Notes: generated from the sequence alone by a model not told the origin. A stretch of DNA of 64,000 nt from Neorhizobium sp. NCHU2750 (GCF_003597675.1 NZ_CP030827.1:806001-870000); one strand, 5' to 3'; shown: positions 50,441-61,178, counted from the stretch's first letter. Numbers and translations: made by a program.

Positions 50441-51866
50441 TATCCCGAAACAGCCCCAGGGTCAGGGCATGGGAGGATTGAGGTCGCTCACCGCCCGCGT
50501 CCTGCTCCTGGCGACCGCCTGGTCTGCCGTGGCGCTGGTGGTGATCGCCATCGTCATTTCCCAGCTCTACAGGCAATCCTCCGAACGGGCCTTTACCGAC
50601 CTGTTGCGCGCCCAGCTCTACAACGTCATCAATTCGATCACCATCGGCGACGACAACAAGCTGTCCGGCAATCCGCAGCTCGGCGACCTGAGATTCTCCC
50701 AGCCGGAAACAGGCTGGTATTGGATCATCGAGCCGCTCGGCACATTCGCCGCGACACCGTTGTCTTCCTCCTCGCTCGGCACCTCCAACATCAAGGTGCC
50801 GACCATTTTGAGCGTGCCGTTCAACAACCGTTACGAACGTTTCTACCGCACCAACGATGCCTTCGGAAACCACGTCCTGGTGGCCGAGACGGAGGTCGTG
50901 CTCGATGGCGAAGGGCGTGCCGCCCGCTTTCGCGTGTCCGGCAACCTTGCGGTCGTCGAAGATGACGTGAAGGCCTTTTCCCGCAATCTCTACATCACGC
51001 TCGCCGTCTTCGGCCTCGGCAGCCTCATCGTCAACGGCATCGCCATTCTCTATGGCCTGCTGCCGCTGAAAGGTGCCCGTCGTTCGCTGGAACGTGTGCG
51101 GCGCGGTGAGGGCGAGCGGCTGGAAGGCCAGTTCCCCCGTGAAATCATGCCGCTGGCCAACGACATCAATGCGCTGATCGAAAGCAACCGGCGCATCGTC
51201 GAGCGCGCCCGCATGCAGGTCGGCAATCTTGCCCATTCGCTGAAGACGCCGATCGCCGTGCTGCTGAATGAATCGCGTATGGCCGGGAAGGTGCAGTCGG
51301 ATCTGGTGCGCTCGCAGGCCGAGGCGATGCAGGGCCAAGTTCAGGCCTATCTCAACCGCGCCCGCATTGCCGCCCAGCGGGAATCGCTTCTTGCGCGTAG
51401 CGATGTCGAGCCGGTGATGGAACGGTTGGTGCGCGTCATGCGTCGCCTCAATCCCGAAACCGAGTTCCATCTCTCCGTCTCCCCGACCACACTGGCGATC
51501 GCGCTCGAACAGCAGGATTTCGAGGAAACCGTCGGCAACCTTCTGGAAAACGCCGCCAAGTTCGCCGAGGTCGGCGTCTGGGTCCATGCCGCGCCAGCAT
51601 CGGCGCCGGAAGGGGCCGAGGGTGAAATGGCCCGCCGTCCCTGGGTCGAGGTGATCGTCGAGGATGACGGTCCGGGCCTCGAGCCGGACCAGATCGTCAT
51701 TGCCATGAAGCGCGGCAAGCGGCTCGACGAGAGCAAGCCAGGCGCCGGGCTCGGCCTTTCGATCGTCAGCGAGATCACCGCGGAATATCAGGGATCGGTC
51801 AAGCTCGACCGCGGCACGCATGGCGGCCTGCGCGTGCGGTTGCTGCTGCCCGGTGTCGTCAAGTGA
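50430..51866 (+). CDS. feuQ: Sensor histidine kinase FeuQ
   Basis: A 478-residue inner-membrane kinase: helix 1 near residues 22-45, a periplasmic sensor of about 140 residues, helix 2 near 187-212, dimerisation helix with His269 (NLAHSLKTPIAVLL), N box NLLENAAKFAEVG and G box GAGLGLSIVSEITAEY. It phosphorylates FeuP. In S. meliloti loss of FeuQ is lethal unless FeuP is also altered, and FeuN keeps it in check. Confidence 0.9.
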   Translation: MPNSIPKQPQGQGMGGLRSLTARVLLLATAWSAVALVVIAIVISQLYRQSSERAFTDLLRAQLYNVINSITIGDDNKLSGNPQLGDLRFSQPETGWYWIIEPLGTFAATPLSSSSLGTSNIKVPTILSVPFNNRYERFYRTNDAFGNHVLVAETEVVLDGEGRAARFRVSGNLAVVEDDVKAFSRNLYITLAVFGLGSLIVNGIAILYGLLPLKGARRSLERVRRGEGERLEGQFPREIMPLANDINALIESNRRIVERARMQVGNLAHSLKTPIAVLLNESRMAGKVQSDLVRSQAEAMQGQVQAYLNRARIAAQRESLLARSDVEPVMERLVRVMRRLNPETEFHLSVSPTTLAIALEQQDFEETVGNLLENAAKFAEVGVWVHAAPASAPEGAEGEMARRPWVEVIVEDDGPGLEPDQIVIAMKRGKRLDESKPGAGLGLSIVSEITAEYQGSVKLDRGTHGGLRVRLLLPGVVK

Positions 51867-52129
51867 GCGCGCCGGTGACGATCGACGGATAGGGTGAGAC
51901 ACTGTTGCCGATGAGCAACGCACGAAGACTTGCTATCCTGACTTCTGGACGACTGCATCGCCTGCTATATCATTGAAGGCAAAGGCGCCCGGCCGGGTTT
52001 TGGGATCAGGTTTTGGCGCCACTTCCTGTGTCGGGGCCGCTGGTGACAAGGCTGCCTGTCCATTATGATGTGGCCAAAGATCGAGACGACGTGCCAATGT
52101 ATGTGAAGCCGGAGACTGTTCCAGAAGCG

Positions 52130-52561
52130 ATGCGATTGAACAACCCTGTAACCGTTATGATGGTCCTTTGCGGCCTGGCGTTTGCCTCAGGCTGCTCGAC
52201 CACCTCGCGCGGCGGCTCCGTCGCCGGTGGATTGCTGTCGCCGAAACCCTCCGCATCGGCACCCTATATCACGGCGCTGCAGGGCGGCATTGTCAGCAGG
52301 ACCGGGGCGGAACTCTCCGCAAGCGATAATGCCCGCGCGCTCGAGGCCGAATATCGGGCGCTGGAAGACACCGCCGGTGGCCAGACGATTTCCTGGAAGG
52401 GTGACAAGGCGAGTGGCGAAGTCACCGCCAATGCGCCCTATCAGGTTGGTGAGCAGAATTGCCGCCAGTACCGCCACTCGGTGACCGTCGACGGCAAGCA
52501 GTTGATGGCGAGAGGTGCTGCCTGCCGCAACTCTAACGGCACATGGACGCCGCTCTCGTGA
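52130..52561 (+). CDS. RT0821/Lpp0805-like surface lipoprotein
   Basis: A 143-residue protein with a lipoprotein signal: VMMVLCGLAFASGC. The mature part has the repeated EYRALEDTAGGQTISWKGD stretch and VGEQNCRQYRHSVTVDGK, typical of RT0821/Lpp0805 surface proteins of unknown role. The frame is open to 52013, but ATG at 52130 gives a standard signal. Confidence 0.8.
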   Translation: MRLNNPVTVMMVLCGLAFASGCSTTSRGGSVAGGLLSPKPSASAPYITALQGGIVSRTGAELSASDNARALEAEYRALEDTAGGQTISWKGDKASGEVTANAPYQVGEQNCRQYRHSVTVDGKQLMARGAACRNSNGTWTPLS

Positions 52562-52734
52562 CGCATTCGTGAAGTTGATGCAGGTCATGGCTCGTTTTGG
52601 CCATTTTCAATAGTCTTGAAAAGTTCTAAAGACCGTGCCCGGTGACGTGGCCATTCGCCGCGCCTGAGCTCTCAAATTCACGTCGACGGCGAGGCCCTGT
52701 TGGAATGCTCCCGCCGTTGCAGTAATTGGCGAAC

Positions 52735-53994
52735 ATGATTTTATGGATCCTTCTCGCGCTCCTGACCGCCCTGGTCGCGGCAGCGCTTCTCTATCCGCTT
52801 TACCGGCATTCCGGGGAGGTCGAGCCCGATAATGCCGGTGAGGTCGCCGTCTATCGCGACCAGATGAAGGAGCTGGATCGGGATCGTCTTGGTAACCTGA
52901 TCAGCGCCGAGGAAGCGGAATATGCGCGTGCCGAAATCGGCCGGCGCCTGCTCTCGGCTACGGCCAAGAATGAACTGGCTGCCGGCGGCAAGGCGAAGCC
53001 GAGCGGTTGGCGCAAGTTCGCCGCCGTCAGCGTCGTCGTCCTGCCTCCCGTCATCGGGCTCTGTCTTTACGTCATGCTGGGTAGCCCCGGTCTGCCCGAC
53101 CAGCCGCTTGCGGCCCGGCTCGCCAATCCCGGCAATGACATCAACCTGTTGGTTGCCAAGGCCGAGCGGCATCTGGCCGAAAACCCGGATGACGGCGCCG
53201 GCTGGGATGTGCTCGCACCGATCTATTTCCGCACCGGCCGTCTTGGCGATGCCGAGCTTGCCTATCGCAACGCGATCCGCCTCAACGGTTCGAATGCTGC
53301 ACGCCTTTCGGGCCTCGGTGAAACGCTGGTCGCCTCCAATGACGGCGTCGTCACCGACGATGCCCGTTCCGCTTTCGAAGAGGCGGTGAAGCTCGAGCCG
53401 GCAGATGTACGTGCGCATTTCTATATCGGCATGGCGCAGGAACAGTCGGGCAAGGTCGAGGATGCGCGCAAGACCTTCGAAGACATCGCCAGGGCGTCGC
53501 CCCCCGATGCGCCCTGGATGGGGCTGATCAACGAGCACATCGCCAAGAATGGAGGCAAGGCCGCGCAGGCGCCCGTTGCGCCGCCGTCGACACTCGGCGG
53601 CCCGACGACCGAGGACGTGGCGGCGGCCCAGAACATGTCGCAGGGCGATCGCATGGAGATGATCCGCGGCATGGTCGACAGTCTCGCCGAAAAGCTTCAA
53701 TCTGATCCGAACAATATCGAGGGCTGGCTGCGTATCGTCCGGTCCTACATGGTGCTGGGCGACAGGGACAAGGCAATGGCGGCGCTGAAGGCCGGCCTCG
53801 ACCACTTTCCACCGGACGGCAATGAAGGGCGTCAGCTTGTTGCGCTCGCCGGCCAGCTGGGCCTGCCAGCTGACGCGACGTCGTCGCAGGGCGCTACGCC
53901 CGACCTGGCTCCGGCCAAAGGTGAGCAGACAAGAAATGCGCCCGACCGGGGAACCTCGGCGCAGGGCGTGACGGCCCAGGGAGTAACGGAATGA
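52735..53994 (+). CDS. ccmI: Cytochrome c maturation protein CcmI (CycH)
   Basis: A 419-residue protein: N-terminal membrane helix ([20 protein letters not shown]), a charged loop with a leucine zipper-like [20 protein letters not shown], a second helix (residues 95-117), then periplasmic TPR repeats ([24 protein letters not shown] unit near 155-190 and others to 370). It binds apocytochrome and hands it to the CcmF/H haem ligation complex. ATGA overlap with ccmE. Confidence 0.93.
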   Translation: MILWILLALLTALVAAALLYPLYRHSGEVEPDNAGEVAVYRDQMKELDRDRLGNLISAEEAEYARAEIGRRLLSATAKNELAAGGKAKPSGWRKFAAVSVVVLPPVIGLCLYVMLGSPGLPDQPLAARLANPGNDINLLVAKAERHLAENPDDGAGWDVLAPIYFRTGRLGDAELAYRNAIRLNGSNAARLSGLGETLVASNDGVVTDDARSAFEEAVKLEPADVRAHFYIGMAQEQSGKVEDARKTFEDIARASPPDAPWMGLINEHIAKNGGKAAQAPVAPPSTLGGPTTEDVAAAQNMSQGDRMEMIRGMVDSLAEKLQSDPNNIEGWLRIVRSYMVLGDRDKAMAALKAGLDHFPPDGNEGRQLVALAGQLGLPADATSSQGATPDLAPAKGEQTRNAPDRGTSAQGVTAQGVTE

Positions 53995-54515
53995 CGCGCA
54001 AACAGAAACGACTGGCCGTGATCGCCGGCGGCATGGGCTTCATCGTCGTCGCCGTCTTCCTCGTCATGTTCGCCTTCTCGCAGTCGATCGCCTATTTCTT
54101 CATGCCGGGCGATCTCGCTGCCGCCAATCTCCAGCCGGGAACCCGCATCCGCCTCGGCGGGCTGGTCGAAGAAGGCTCGGTCAAGCGCGGTCAGGGATCG
54201 ACGGTGACCTTCAGCGTCACCGACGGCAAGGCAAGCGTGCCGGTCAGCTATACCGGCATCCTGCCGGACCTGTTCCGCGAGGGGCAGGGCGTCGTCACCG
54301 AAGGGGCATTCGATGCGACGACCCACGGCTTCGTCGCCGACAGCGTGCTTGCCAAGCATGACGAGAAATACATGCCGAAGGAAGTTGCCGACCGCCTGAA
54401 GAAGGACGGCGTATGGGAAGACGGATCGGGCAAGGGCATGGCACCGAAGAAAGACGGTGACGAAGCCGAGAACAATACCGGAAACGGACAGGTCGTGGGG
54501 AGCACGAAACCATGA
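53991..54515 (+). CDS. ccmE: Haem chaperone CcmE (CycJ)
   Basis: A 174-residue membrane-anchored OB-fold protein. Helix 1 runs [19 protein letters not shown] and the haem-binding His123 and Tyr127 are in [14 protein letters not shown]. It receives haem from CcmABCD and passes it to CcmF. The C-terminal tail is polar and disordered. It overlaps the start of ccmF by four bases. Confidence 0.95.
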   Translation: MTRKQKRLAVIAGGMGFIVVAVFLVMFAFSQSIAYFFMPGDLAAANLQPGTRIRLGGLVEEGSVKRGQGSTVTFSVTDGKASVPVSYTGILPDLFREGQGVVTEGAFDATTHGFVADSVLAKHDEKYMPKEVADRLKKDGVWEDGSGKGMAPKKDGDEAENNTGNGQVVGSTKP

Positions 54516-56500
54516 TCGTCGAAATTGGCCATTATGCGCTGGTGCTGGCACTGGCGACCGCGATCATCGTTTCCACCCTTCCGGTCGTCGGGGCAAGGCG
54601 CCGCGATGCCAATCTGATGGCGCTCGCCACCACCGGCTCGCTGGTCACGTTCGGCCTTGTGGCACTGTCCTTTGCGGCACTGACCTGGGCCTATGTCGTG
54701 TCCGACTTTTCGGTGAAGAACGTCTGGGAGAATTCCCATTCGCTGATGCCGCTGATCTACAAATATTCCGGCGTCTGGGGCAATCACGAAGGCTCCATGA
54801 TGCTCTGGCTGCTGATCCTCTCCTTCTTCAGCATGCTGGTCGCGGCTTTCGGCCGTAACATTCCCGAGACGCTGAAGGCGAATGTGCTGGCCGTCCAGGC
54901 CTGGATCGCCGTTGCCTTCCTGCTGTTCATCCTTTTGACCTCCAATCCCTTCATCCGGCTCAACCCGGCGCCGGCCGAAGGCCAGGACCTCAATCCCGTC
55001 CTGCAGGACCTCGGTCTGGCGGTCCATCCGCCGCTGCTCTATCTCGGCTATGTCGGCTTCTCGGTCTGCTTCTCCTTTGCCGTCGCAGCCCTGATGGAGG
55101 GCCGCATCGATGCTGCTTGGGCGCGCTGGGTTCGGCCCTGGACGCTTGCCGCCTGGTGCTTCCTGACTGCCGGCATCGCCATGGGCTCCTACTGGGCCTA
55201 TTACGAGCTCGGCTGGGGCGGCTGGTGGTTCTGGGATCCGGTCGAAAACGCCTCCTTCATGCCCTGGCTCGCCGGCACGGCACTCCTCCACTCGGCACTC
55301 GTCATGGAAAAGCGCGAGGCGTTGAAGATCTGGACCGTGCTTCTGGCGATCATGACCTTCTCGCTGTCGCTGCTCGGCACCTTCCTCGTCCGCTCCGGTG
55401 TATTGACCTCGGTCCATGCCTTTGCCACCGATCCGACGCGCGGCATCTTCATCCTCTTCATTCTGGCGATCTTCATCGGCGGCGCATTCTCGCTGTTTGC
55501 CTGGCGGGCACCGATGCTGAAGGCCGGCGGTCTCTTCGCGCCGATCTCGCGCGAGGGTGCGCTCGTCCTCAATAACCTGATCCTGACGGTCGCCTGCGCC
55601 ACGGTGCTGACCGGCACGCTCTATCCGCTGGCGCTCGAGACGCTGACCGGCGACAAGATCTCCGTCGGTGCGCCTTTCTTCGACATGACCTTCGGCCTTT
55701 TGATGCTGCCCCTGCTGGTCGCCGTTCCCTTCGGCCCCATGCTCGCCTGGAAACGCGGCGATCTGCTCGGCGCCCTCCAGCGTCTCTATGTCTTCGCGGC
55801 CCTCTCGCTCGCCGCAGGCCTCGTCTACTGGTATCTCCATAATGGCGGTCCGGTTCTAGCCATCTTCGCGCTGGCGCTCGGCTTTTGGGGCATGTTCGGT
55901 GCGGTGGCGGATCTCTGGCACCGCGCCCAGTTCGGCAAGCAGAAGACCTCCGTCGCCTTCCGCCGCCTCGTCGGCCTGCCGCGCTCGGCCTTCGGCACCG
56001 CGATTGCCCATTTCGGCCTCGGCGTTACCGTTCTCGGCATCTTCTCCGCTTCCGTCTACGGCACGGAAGCCGTGGTCGACCTCAAGCCCGGCGCCACGGT
56101 CTCGACAGGCGGCTACGAGCTAACCTTCCAAGGCATGAAGGACGGCGTCGGCCCGAACTTCACCGAACAGCGCGGTATCTTCATCGTCCGCCATGGCGGC
56201 CATGTTATCGGCGATATCTCGTCGTCGAAGCGTCTGTTCACCGCCCGCCGTCAGGCCACCACCGAATCCGGCATCCGCACCTATGGGCTGAGCCAGCTCT
56301 ACGTGTCGCTCGGCGATGCCACCAACGACAAGGGCATGGTCGTGCGCGTCTGGTGGAAACCGTTGATCGTCTGCATCTGGGGCGGCGCGCTGGTCATGAT
56401 GTTCGGCGGTTTCGTCTCCCTTTCCGATCGCCGCCTGCGCGTCGGCGCTCCGAGCCGCAAGGCGAAGGCGGTCAAGGTCGTGATGGAGCCGGCGGAATGA
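54512..56500 (+). CDS. ccmF: Cytochrome c haem lyase subunit CcmF (CycK)
   Basis: A 662-residue polytopic protein with about fifteen helices. The WWD domain is clear: [20 protein letters not shown]. Conserved histidines lie near [12 protein letters not shown] and [11 protein letters not shown]. It attaches haem to apocytochrome c with CcmH and CcmI. Overlaps both neighbours (ATGA). Confidence 0.96.
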   Translation: MIVEIGHYALVLALATAIIVSTLPVVGARRRDANLMALATTGSLVTFGLVALSFAALTWAYVVSDFSVKNVWENSHSLMPLIYKYSGVWGNHEGSMMLWLLILSFFSMLVAAFGRNIPETLKANVLAVQAWIAVAFLLFILLTSNPFIRLNPAPAEGQDLNPVLQDLGLAVHPPLLYLGYVGFSVCFSFAVAALMEGRIDAAWARWVRPWTLAAWCFLTAGIAMGSYWAYYELGWGGWWFWDPVENASFMPWLAGTALLHSALVMEKREALKIWTVLLAIMTFSLSLLGTFLVRSGVLTSVHAFATDPTRGIFILFILAIFIGGAFSLFAWRAPMLKAGGLFAPISREGALVLNNLILTVACATVLTGTLYPLALETLTGDKISVGAPFFDMTFGLLMLPLLVAVPFGPMLAWKRGDLLGALQRLYVFAALSLAAGLVYWYLHNGGPVLAIFALALGFWGMFGAVADLWHRAQFGKQKTSVAFRRLVGLPRSAFGTAIAHFGLGVTVLGIFSASVYGTEAVVDLKPGATVSTGGYELTFQGMKDGVGPNFTEQRGIFIVRHGGHVIGDISSSKRLFTARRQATTESGIRTYGLSQLYVSLGDATNDKGMVVRVWWKPLIVCIWGGALVMMFGGFVSLSDRRLRVGAPSRKAKAVKVVMEPAE

Positions 56501-56964
56501 TCGACCTGCGTCTTTCCCGCATCCTCGTGGCACTTGTCCTGCTTCTGGCGCCCGCCTCTGCATTCGCCGTCAATCCGGACGAAATGCTCAAGGATCCGGC
56601 CCTCGAACACCGCGCGCGGGAGATCTCGTCGCAACTGCGCTGCATGGTCTGCCAGAACCAGTCGATCGACGACAGCAATGCCGAGCTTGCCAGGGATCTG
56701 CGCGTTCTGGTGCGCCAGAAGCTCACCGAGGGCGACAGCGACAGGCAGGTAATCGACTATGTCGTGTCGCGCTACGGCGAATTCGTGCTGCTCAACCCCC
56801 GCTTCAGTGAAAAGACGCTGATCCTCTGGGCCATGCCGTTCGGCCTTCTAGTCGTCGGCATTCTGGCGCTCGTCGTTTTTATCCGCAGCCGCCCGACCAG
56901 GCGGCCGGGCGACGCATTGACGGCCGAGGAAAAGGCAAGGATCGACGAAATCCTTGGTCGTTGA
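56497..56964 (+). CDS. ccmH: Cytochrome c maturation thiol protein CcmH (CycL)
   Basis: A 155-residue protein: signal peptide [16 protein letters not shown], the thiol motif [10 protein letters not shown] (Cys49, Cys52), a three-helix bundle and a membrane anchor ([20 protein letters not shown]). It keeps apocytochrome thiols reduced. ATG 56497 lies in the ccmF stop (ATGA). It ends the operon. Confidence 0.95.
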   Translation: MIDLRLSRILVALVLLLAPASAFAVNPDEMLKDPALEHRAREISSQLRCMVCQNQSIDDSNAELARDLRVLVRQKLTEGDSDRQVIDYVVSRYGEFVLLNPRFSEKTLILWAMPFGLLVVGILALVVFIRSRPTRRPGDALTAEEKARIDEILGR

Positions 56965-57131
56965 CCAGATCTCGTCGGTTTGAACTGCAACTCCGGCGGT
57001 TACGAATATTACGAACATTTCATGCGCTAGCCACCTCCAGTTAAGGTGACGCCTCCTATATCTCTGTCATCGAACGACGCCGGATGAACCGGCCAAGATT
57101 GAGTGACGAAGAGAAGAAGGTAGCTTTCACC

Positions 57132-58700
57132 ATGAGCCCAATTGGACGCCCCTCCCTCAAGACAGCATTGAAGGCCACGACTGTTGCAGGCATCGCCGCC
57201 GTCATGCTTTCGACCGGCATTCCCGCCCAGATCATGCCGACTTTCGCGGCCCCCGTCAGCGTCAACGCTCCGCAGGCCCCGAGCTTCGCGGATGTGGTTT
57301 CCGCCGTTTCTCCCGCAGTTGTTTCCGTCCGCGTCAAGTCCGACACCCAGCCGGTTTCCGATGACAGCGGCAACTATTCCTTCAACTTCGGTGGCCGTGG
57401 TCTGGACGAACTGCCGGACGACAGCCCGCTGAAGCGTCTCTTCCGTCAGTTCGGTGGTCAGATGCCGGGCGGCCCCGATGGCGGCCAGAATGGCAAGGGC
57501 AAGCAGGAACATGCCGAACGCGGCAAGCAGCATTATCTTCGCCCGGTCGCACAGGGCTCCGGCTTCTTCATCTCCGAAGACGGCTATATCGTCACCAACA
57601 ACCATGTGGTTTCCGATGGTCAGGCCTATACGGTCGTGCTGAACGATGGGACCGAGCTTGACGCCAAGCTGGTCGGCAAGGACAGCCGCACCGATCTGGC
57701 GCTGCTCAAGGTCGATGCGCCGGCCCGCAAGTTTACCTATGTATCCTTTGCCGATGACAGCAAGGTCCGCGTCGGTGACTGGGTCGTCGCCGTCGGCAAT
57801 CCGTTCGGCCTCGGCGGCACCGTGACCGCCGGCATCGTCTCCGCCCGCGGCCGCGATATCGGCTCCGGCCCCTATGACGATTATATCCAGGTCGATGCGG
57901 CCGTGAACCGGGGCAACTCGGGTGGCCCGACCTTCGACCTTAACGGTCAGGTCGTCGGCATCAACACCGCGATCTTCTCTCCGTCGGGCGGCAATGTCGG
58001 CATCGCCTTCGCGATTCCCGCCTCCACCGCCAAGGACGTGATCGCCGACCTGATGAAGGACGGCAAGGTCGCCCGCGGCTGGCTCGGTGTGCAGATCCAG
58101 CCGGTGACCCAGGATATCGCCGACTCGCTCGGCCTGAAGGAAGCCACCGGTGCGCTGGTCGTTGCCCCGCAGGAAGATTCTCCTGGCCAGAAGGCCGGCA
58201 TCAAGCAGGGTGACATCATCCGCCAGGTCAACGGTCAGCCGGTCAAGGATGCCCGCGATCTCGCCCGCCGCATTGCCGCCTTCGGCCCCAATGCCAAGGT
58301 CGACCTTGACGTATGGCGTGAGGGCAAGGAGCAGACCATCCCGGTCACGCTCGGCGACATGGCCAAGGACGATACCGCATCGGCCGACGACGATCAGGGC
58401 CAGGAAGCCCCGACGCCGTCGAGCGAGAAGGCGCTGGCAAACCTCGGCATCACCGTTTCTCCGGCTGAAGACGGTAAGGGCCTGGCCGTTACCGATGTCG
58501 ACCCCGACTCCGAAGCTGCAGCCCGCGGCCTGAAGAACGGCGAGAAGATCATCTCGGTCAACAACAAGAAGGTCGCCTCCGCCGGTGATGTCGGCAAGGT
58601 TCTCGACCAGGCCAAGAAGGACGGCCGCACCCGCGCGCTGTTCCAGGTCGAGGCCGACGGCTCCAGCCGCTTCATTGCCCTGCCGATCAGCGAAGGCTGA
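57132..58700 (+). CDS. degP: Periplasmic serine protease DegP (Do family)
   Basis: About 522 residues: signal peptide (KTALKATTVAGIAAVMLSTG), trypsin-like domain with His158 (VTNNHVVSDG), Asp188 (SRTDLALLK) and Ser263 (NRGNSGGPTF), then two PDZ domains (from KVARGWLGVQIQPVTQDIAD and LANLGITVSPAEDGKGLAV). A Gly-rich Q-linker lies near residues 110-135. It degrades or refolds misfolded envelope proteins. ATG at 57132 gives a standard signal; ATG at 57084 is possible and adds 16 residues. Confidence 0.94.
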   Translation: MSPIGRPSLKTALKATTVAGIAAVMLSTGIPAQIMPTFAAPVSVNAPQAPSFADVVSAVSPAVVSVRVKSDTQPVSDDSGNYSFNFGGRGLDELPDDSPLKRLFRQFGGQMPGGPDGGQNGKGKQEHAERGKQHYLRPVAQGSGFFISEDGYIVTNNHVVSDGQAYTVVLNDGTELDAKLVGKDSRTDLALLKVDAPARKFTYVSFADDSKVRVGDWVVAVGNPFGLGGTVTAGIVSARGRDIGSGPYDDYIQVDAAVNRGNSGGPTFDLNGQVVGINTAIFSPSGGNVGIAFAIPASTAKDVIADLMKDGKVARGWLGVQIQPVTQDIADSLGLKEATGALVVAPQEDSPGQKAGIKQGDIIRQVNGQPVKDARDLARRIAAFGPNAKVDLDVWREGKEQTIPVTLGDMAKDDTASADDDQGQEAPTPSSEKALANLGITVSPAEDGKGLAVTDVDPDSEAAARGLKNGEKIISVNNKKVASAGDVGKVLDQAKKDGRTRALFQVEADGSSRFIALPISEG

Positions 58701-58764
58701 TCGGCGGCACGGATTGGTTCTGCGGTAGTGGCACCTCCAGGCTAACCGCAGGGCCCAGACGAAG

Positions 58765-58792
58765 GGGGCGCCGCCGGCAACGGCGACGCCCC
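58765..58792 (+). terminator. Hairpin after degP
   Basis: A stem of 11 pairs with one mismatch (GGGGCGCCGCCG with CGGCGACGCCCC) around GCAA, 65 bases after the degP stop. A T run is missing, so read-through to the regulator genes is possible. Confidence 0.6.
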
Positions 58793-58826
58793 GTTCCGTT
58801 GGACACGTCGCCCCAAGGAGTTTTGA

Positions 58827-59585
58827 ATGCAGATCACCCCCCCACATTCTCGCTCGGCCGGCGATTCCTTTGGTGCAAAAATCGCCGGCGACGCTATTGT
58901 CCCGCACATGAAGATTCTGGTTATCGAAGACGATCTCGAGGCGGCAGCCTACATGACGAAGGCCTTTCGTGAGGCAGGCATCATTGTCGACCACGCAAGC
59001 GACGGCGAAAGCGGTCTGTTCATGGGCAGCGAGAATGCCTATGACGTCATGGTCATCGACCGCATGCTGCCGCGCCGCGACGGACTTTCCGTCATCAGCG
59101 AATTGCGCAAGCGCGGCGTCAATGCGCCGGTCCTGATCCTGTCCGCTCTCGGCCAGGTGGACGACCGGGTGACAGGTCTGCGCGCCGGCGGCGATGATTA
59201 CCTGCCCAAGCCCTATGCCTTTTCCGAGCTTCTGGCCCGCGTCGAAGTGCTGGGTCGCCGCAAGGGCGCGCCCGAGCAGGACATGATCTACCGCGTCGGC
59301 GATCTGGAACTCGACAGGCTTTCCCATGAGGTCAAGCGCGCCGGCAAGGACATCCTGCTGCAGCCGCGCGAATTCCGCCTGCTCGAATATCTGATGAAGA
59401 ATGCCGGCCAGGTCGTCACCCGCACCATGCTGCTCGAAAACGTCTGGGACTATCACTTCGATCCGCAGACCAACGTCATCGACGTGCATGTCTCGCGCCT
59501 GCGCTCGAAGATCGAGAAGGATTTCGAGAAGCCGCTCCTGAAGACCATTCGCGGCGCCGGATACATGATCAAGGACGAGGGATAA
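58827..59585 (+). CDS. OmpR-type response regulator downstream of degP
   Basis: A 252-residue regulator: receiver domain with phosphoacceptor Asp78 (VMVIDRMLPRRDG), YLPKPYAF lysine and a winged helix (LLQPREFRLLEYLMKNAGQV, IDVHVSRLRSKIEKD). ATG 58827 has AAGGAG six bases upstream; the usual family start MKILVIEDD would be at 58908 and lacks a ribosome site, so a 27-residue extension may be real. Coupled to the kinase by TAATG. Confidence 0.9.
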   Translation: MQITPPHSRSAGDSFGAKIAGDAIVPHMKILVIEDDLEAAAYMTKAFREAGIIVDHASDGESGLFMGSENAYDVMVIDRMLPRRDGLSVISELRKRGVNAPVLILSALGQVDDRVTGLRAGGDDYLPKPYAFSELLARVEVLGRRKGAPEQDMIYRVGDLELDRLSHEVKRAGKDILLQPREFRLLEYLMKNAGQVVTRTMLLENVWDYHFDPQTNVIDVHVSRLRSKIEKDFEKPLLKTIRGAGYMIKDEG

Positions 59586-61006
59586 TGCTCGCCCGCCTCG
59601 GCCAGCGGTCGCGTCTCATGTTCCGCTCGACGGCAGTCCGCCTGTCGGCACTTTACATGCTGCTCTTCGCGCTCTGTGCCGCGTTTCTCGTCATCTATGT
59701 CACGGCTTTGTCCGAACGGACGCTGGTGCAGCAGACGCGCCAGACGATCCAGGAAGAGATTAGCGACATCCAGCGCGCTTATGATCGCGGCGGCGTCAAT
59801 CTCGTCCTGCGCATCATGGAACGCCGCGCCCGCCAGCCCGGTGCCAATCTCTATGTGATTGCCGGGCCGAGCGGCGATATCCTGGCGGGTAACGTATCCT
59901 CCGTACAGCCGGGCGTGCTCGACAATGCCGGCTGGACCGACACGCCTTTCATCTACGAGCCCTTCGCCGAACAGGCGGACCGCAGACGTCATCTCGCTGT
60001 GGCCGACGTGCTTCTGATCGAAAACGGCCTGCGGGTGATGATCGGCCGCGACCTCGGCGATCCGAGCCGCTTCCGCTACATCGTCCGCCAGGCATTGATG
60101 GTGGCGCTTGCCATCATGGGCCTCGGCGCTCTGGTGATCTGGTTCGGCATCGGCCGCAACGCGCTGAAACGCATCGACCGCATGTCGGCCGCCAGCCAGA
60201 AGATCATGGCTGGCGATCTGTCGCAACGCTTGCCGGTCGGTCGCTCCGGCGATGAATTCGACCGCCTGTCCGGCTCGCTGAATGCCATGCTCGGGCGCAT
60301 CGAGAAGCTGAACGAGGGGCTGCGGCAGGTTTCCGACAACATCGCCCACGACCTGAAGACACCGCTGACAAGATTGCGCAACAAGGCCGCCGATGCACTC
60401 GGCGAGGATCGCGAGGATGTGCGAAAGACTGCGCTCGAAGGTATTATCGGCGAGTCCGACCAGCTGATCCGCACCTTCAACGCGCTCCTGATGATCTCGC
60501 GCGTCGAGGCGGGCTCGCTTGCCGCCGAAATGTCCAAGGTCGATCTCTCGGCCATTTCCGCCGACAGCGCCGAACTCTACGAGCCGGTGGCCGAGGAGGC
60601 GGGGATTGCGCTCGTCACCGAGATAGATCCCGGCCTCACCGTCAACGGCAATCGCGAACTGGTCGGCCAGGCAATCTTCAACCTTCTCGACAATGCGATC
60701 AAATATGCCTGCGAGGGCAATGACCAGCCCATGATCCGGGTCGCGCTAACCTCTGCCGCCACCGAGATCAGGCTGGCAATCTGCGACAACGGTCCGGGCG
60801 TGCCCGCGGACAAGCGCGGCGAGGTGATCAAGCGCTTCTTCCGCCTCGATGAAAGCCGCTCCAAGCCGGGTACAGGGCTCGGCCTGTCGCTGGTCGAAGC
60901 CGTGATGGAACTGCATGGTGGACGGCTCGAACTCTCCGCCATCGACGAGACGAACACCGCGGCCCCCGGCCTGACGGTGACGATGGTGTTCCCGGTGGTG
61001 AAGTGA
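59585..61006 (+). CDS. Sensor histidine kinase paired with the regulator
   Basis: A 473-residue kinase: helix 1 (residues 20-42), a periplasmic region of about 120, helix 2 (166-190), HAMP (190-245), His255 in DNIAHDLKTPLTRL, N box NLLDNAIKYACEG, and G box GTGLGLSLVEAVMELHGG. With the upstream regulator it forms a complete two-component system; its position after degP suggests control of envelope stress, by inference. Confidence 0.9.
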   Translation: MLARLGQRSRLMFRSTAVRLSALYMLLFALCAAFLVIYVTALSERTLVQQTRQTIQEEISDIQRAYDRGGVNLVLRIMERRARQPGANLYVIAGPSGDILAGNVSSVQPGVLDNAGWTDTPFIYEPFAEQADRRRHLAVADVLLIENGLRVMIGRDLGDPSRFRYIVRQALMVALAIMGLGALVIWFGIGRNALKRIDRMSAASQKIMAGDLSQRLPVGRSGDEFDRLSGSLNAMLGRIEKLNEGLRQVSDNIAHDLKTPLTRLRNKAADALGEDREDVRKTALEGIIGESDQLIRTFNALLMISRVEAGSLAAEMSKVDLSAISADSAELYEPVAEEAGIALVTEIDPGLTVNGNRELVGQAIFNLLDNAIKYACEGNDQPMIRVALTSAATEIRLAICDNGPGVPADKRGEVIKRFFRLDESRSKPGTGLGLSLVEAVMELHGGRLELSAIDETNTAAPGLTVTMVFPVVK

Positions 61007-61020
61007 GCAGTTCCAAAGGC

Positions 61021-61150
61021 TGCCCCTCACCCTAGCCCTCTCCCCGCAAGCGGGGCGAGGGGACGTGCCCCGATTGAGGCGAGGAGAGTGCTGCTTATGT
61101 CCTTCTCCCCGTCACTACGGGGAGAAGGTGGCGGCAGCTGGATGAGGGGC
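61021..61150. repeat. Short palindromic intergenic repeat, type 2, copy 2
   Basis: Starts CCCCTCACCCTAGCCC, contains a CTCCCCGCAAGCGGGGCGAG-type stem, then a hairpin CCTTCTCCCCGTCACTACGG with its complement, and ends GGATGAGGGGC. It shares the second hairpin and outer ends with the element at 42.2 kb. It separates the kinase gene from the convergent gntP-like gene and may act as terminator. Confidence 0.78.
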
Positions 61151-61178
61151 TTCATCCAACGCGAAGATTGACCTCGCT

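Noticed and set aside
54248..55840. 530-codon minus-strand frame
   Set aside because: Antisense to ccmE and ccmF; composition is histidine-, glutamate- and arginine-rich with no conserved domain.
55885..56496. In-frame extension before ccmH
   Set aside because: It lies within ccmF in another frame. The ATG at 56497 gives the normal CcmH signal peptide and an ATGA overlap.
57027..59489. 820-codon minus-strand frame
   Set aside because: It is antisense to degP and the following regulator, both of which have full motif sets, and shows no recognisable domain or ribosome site.
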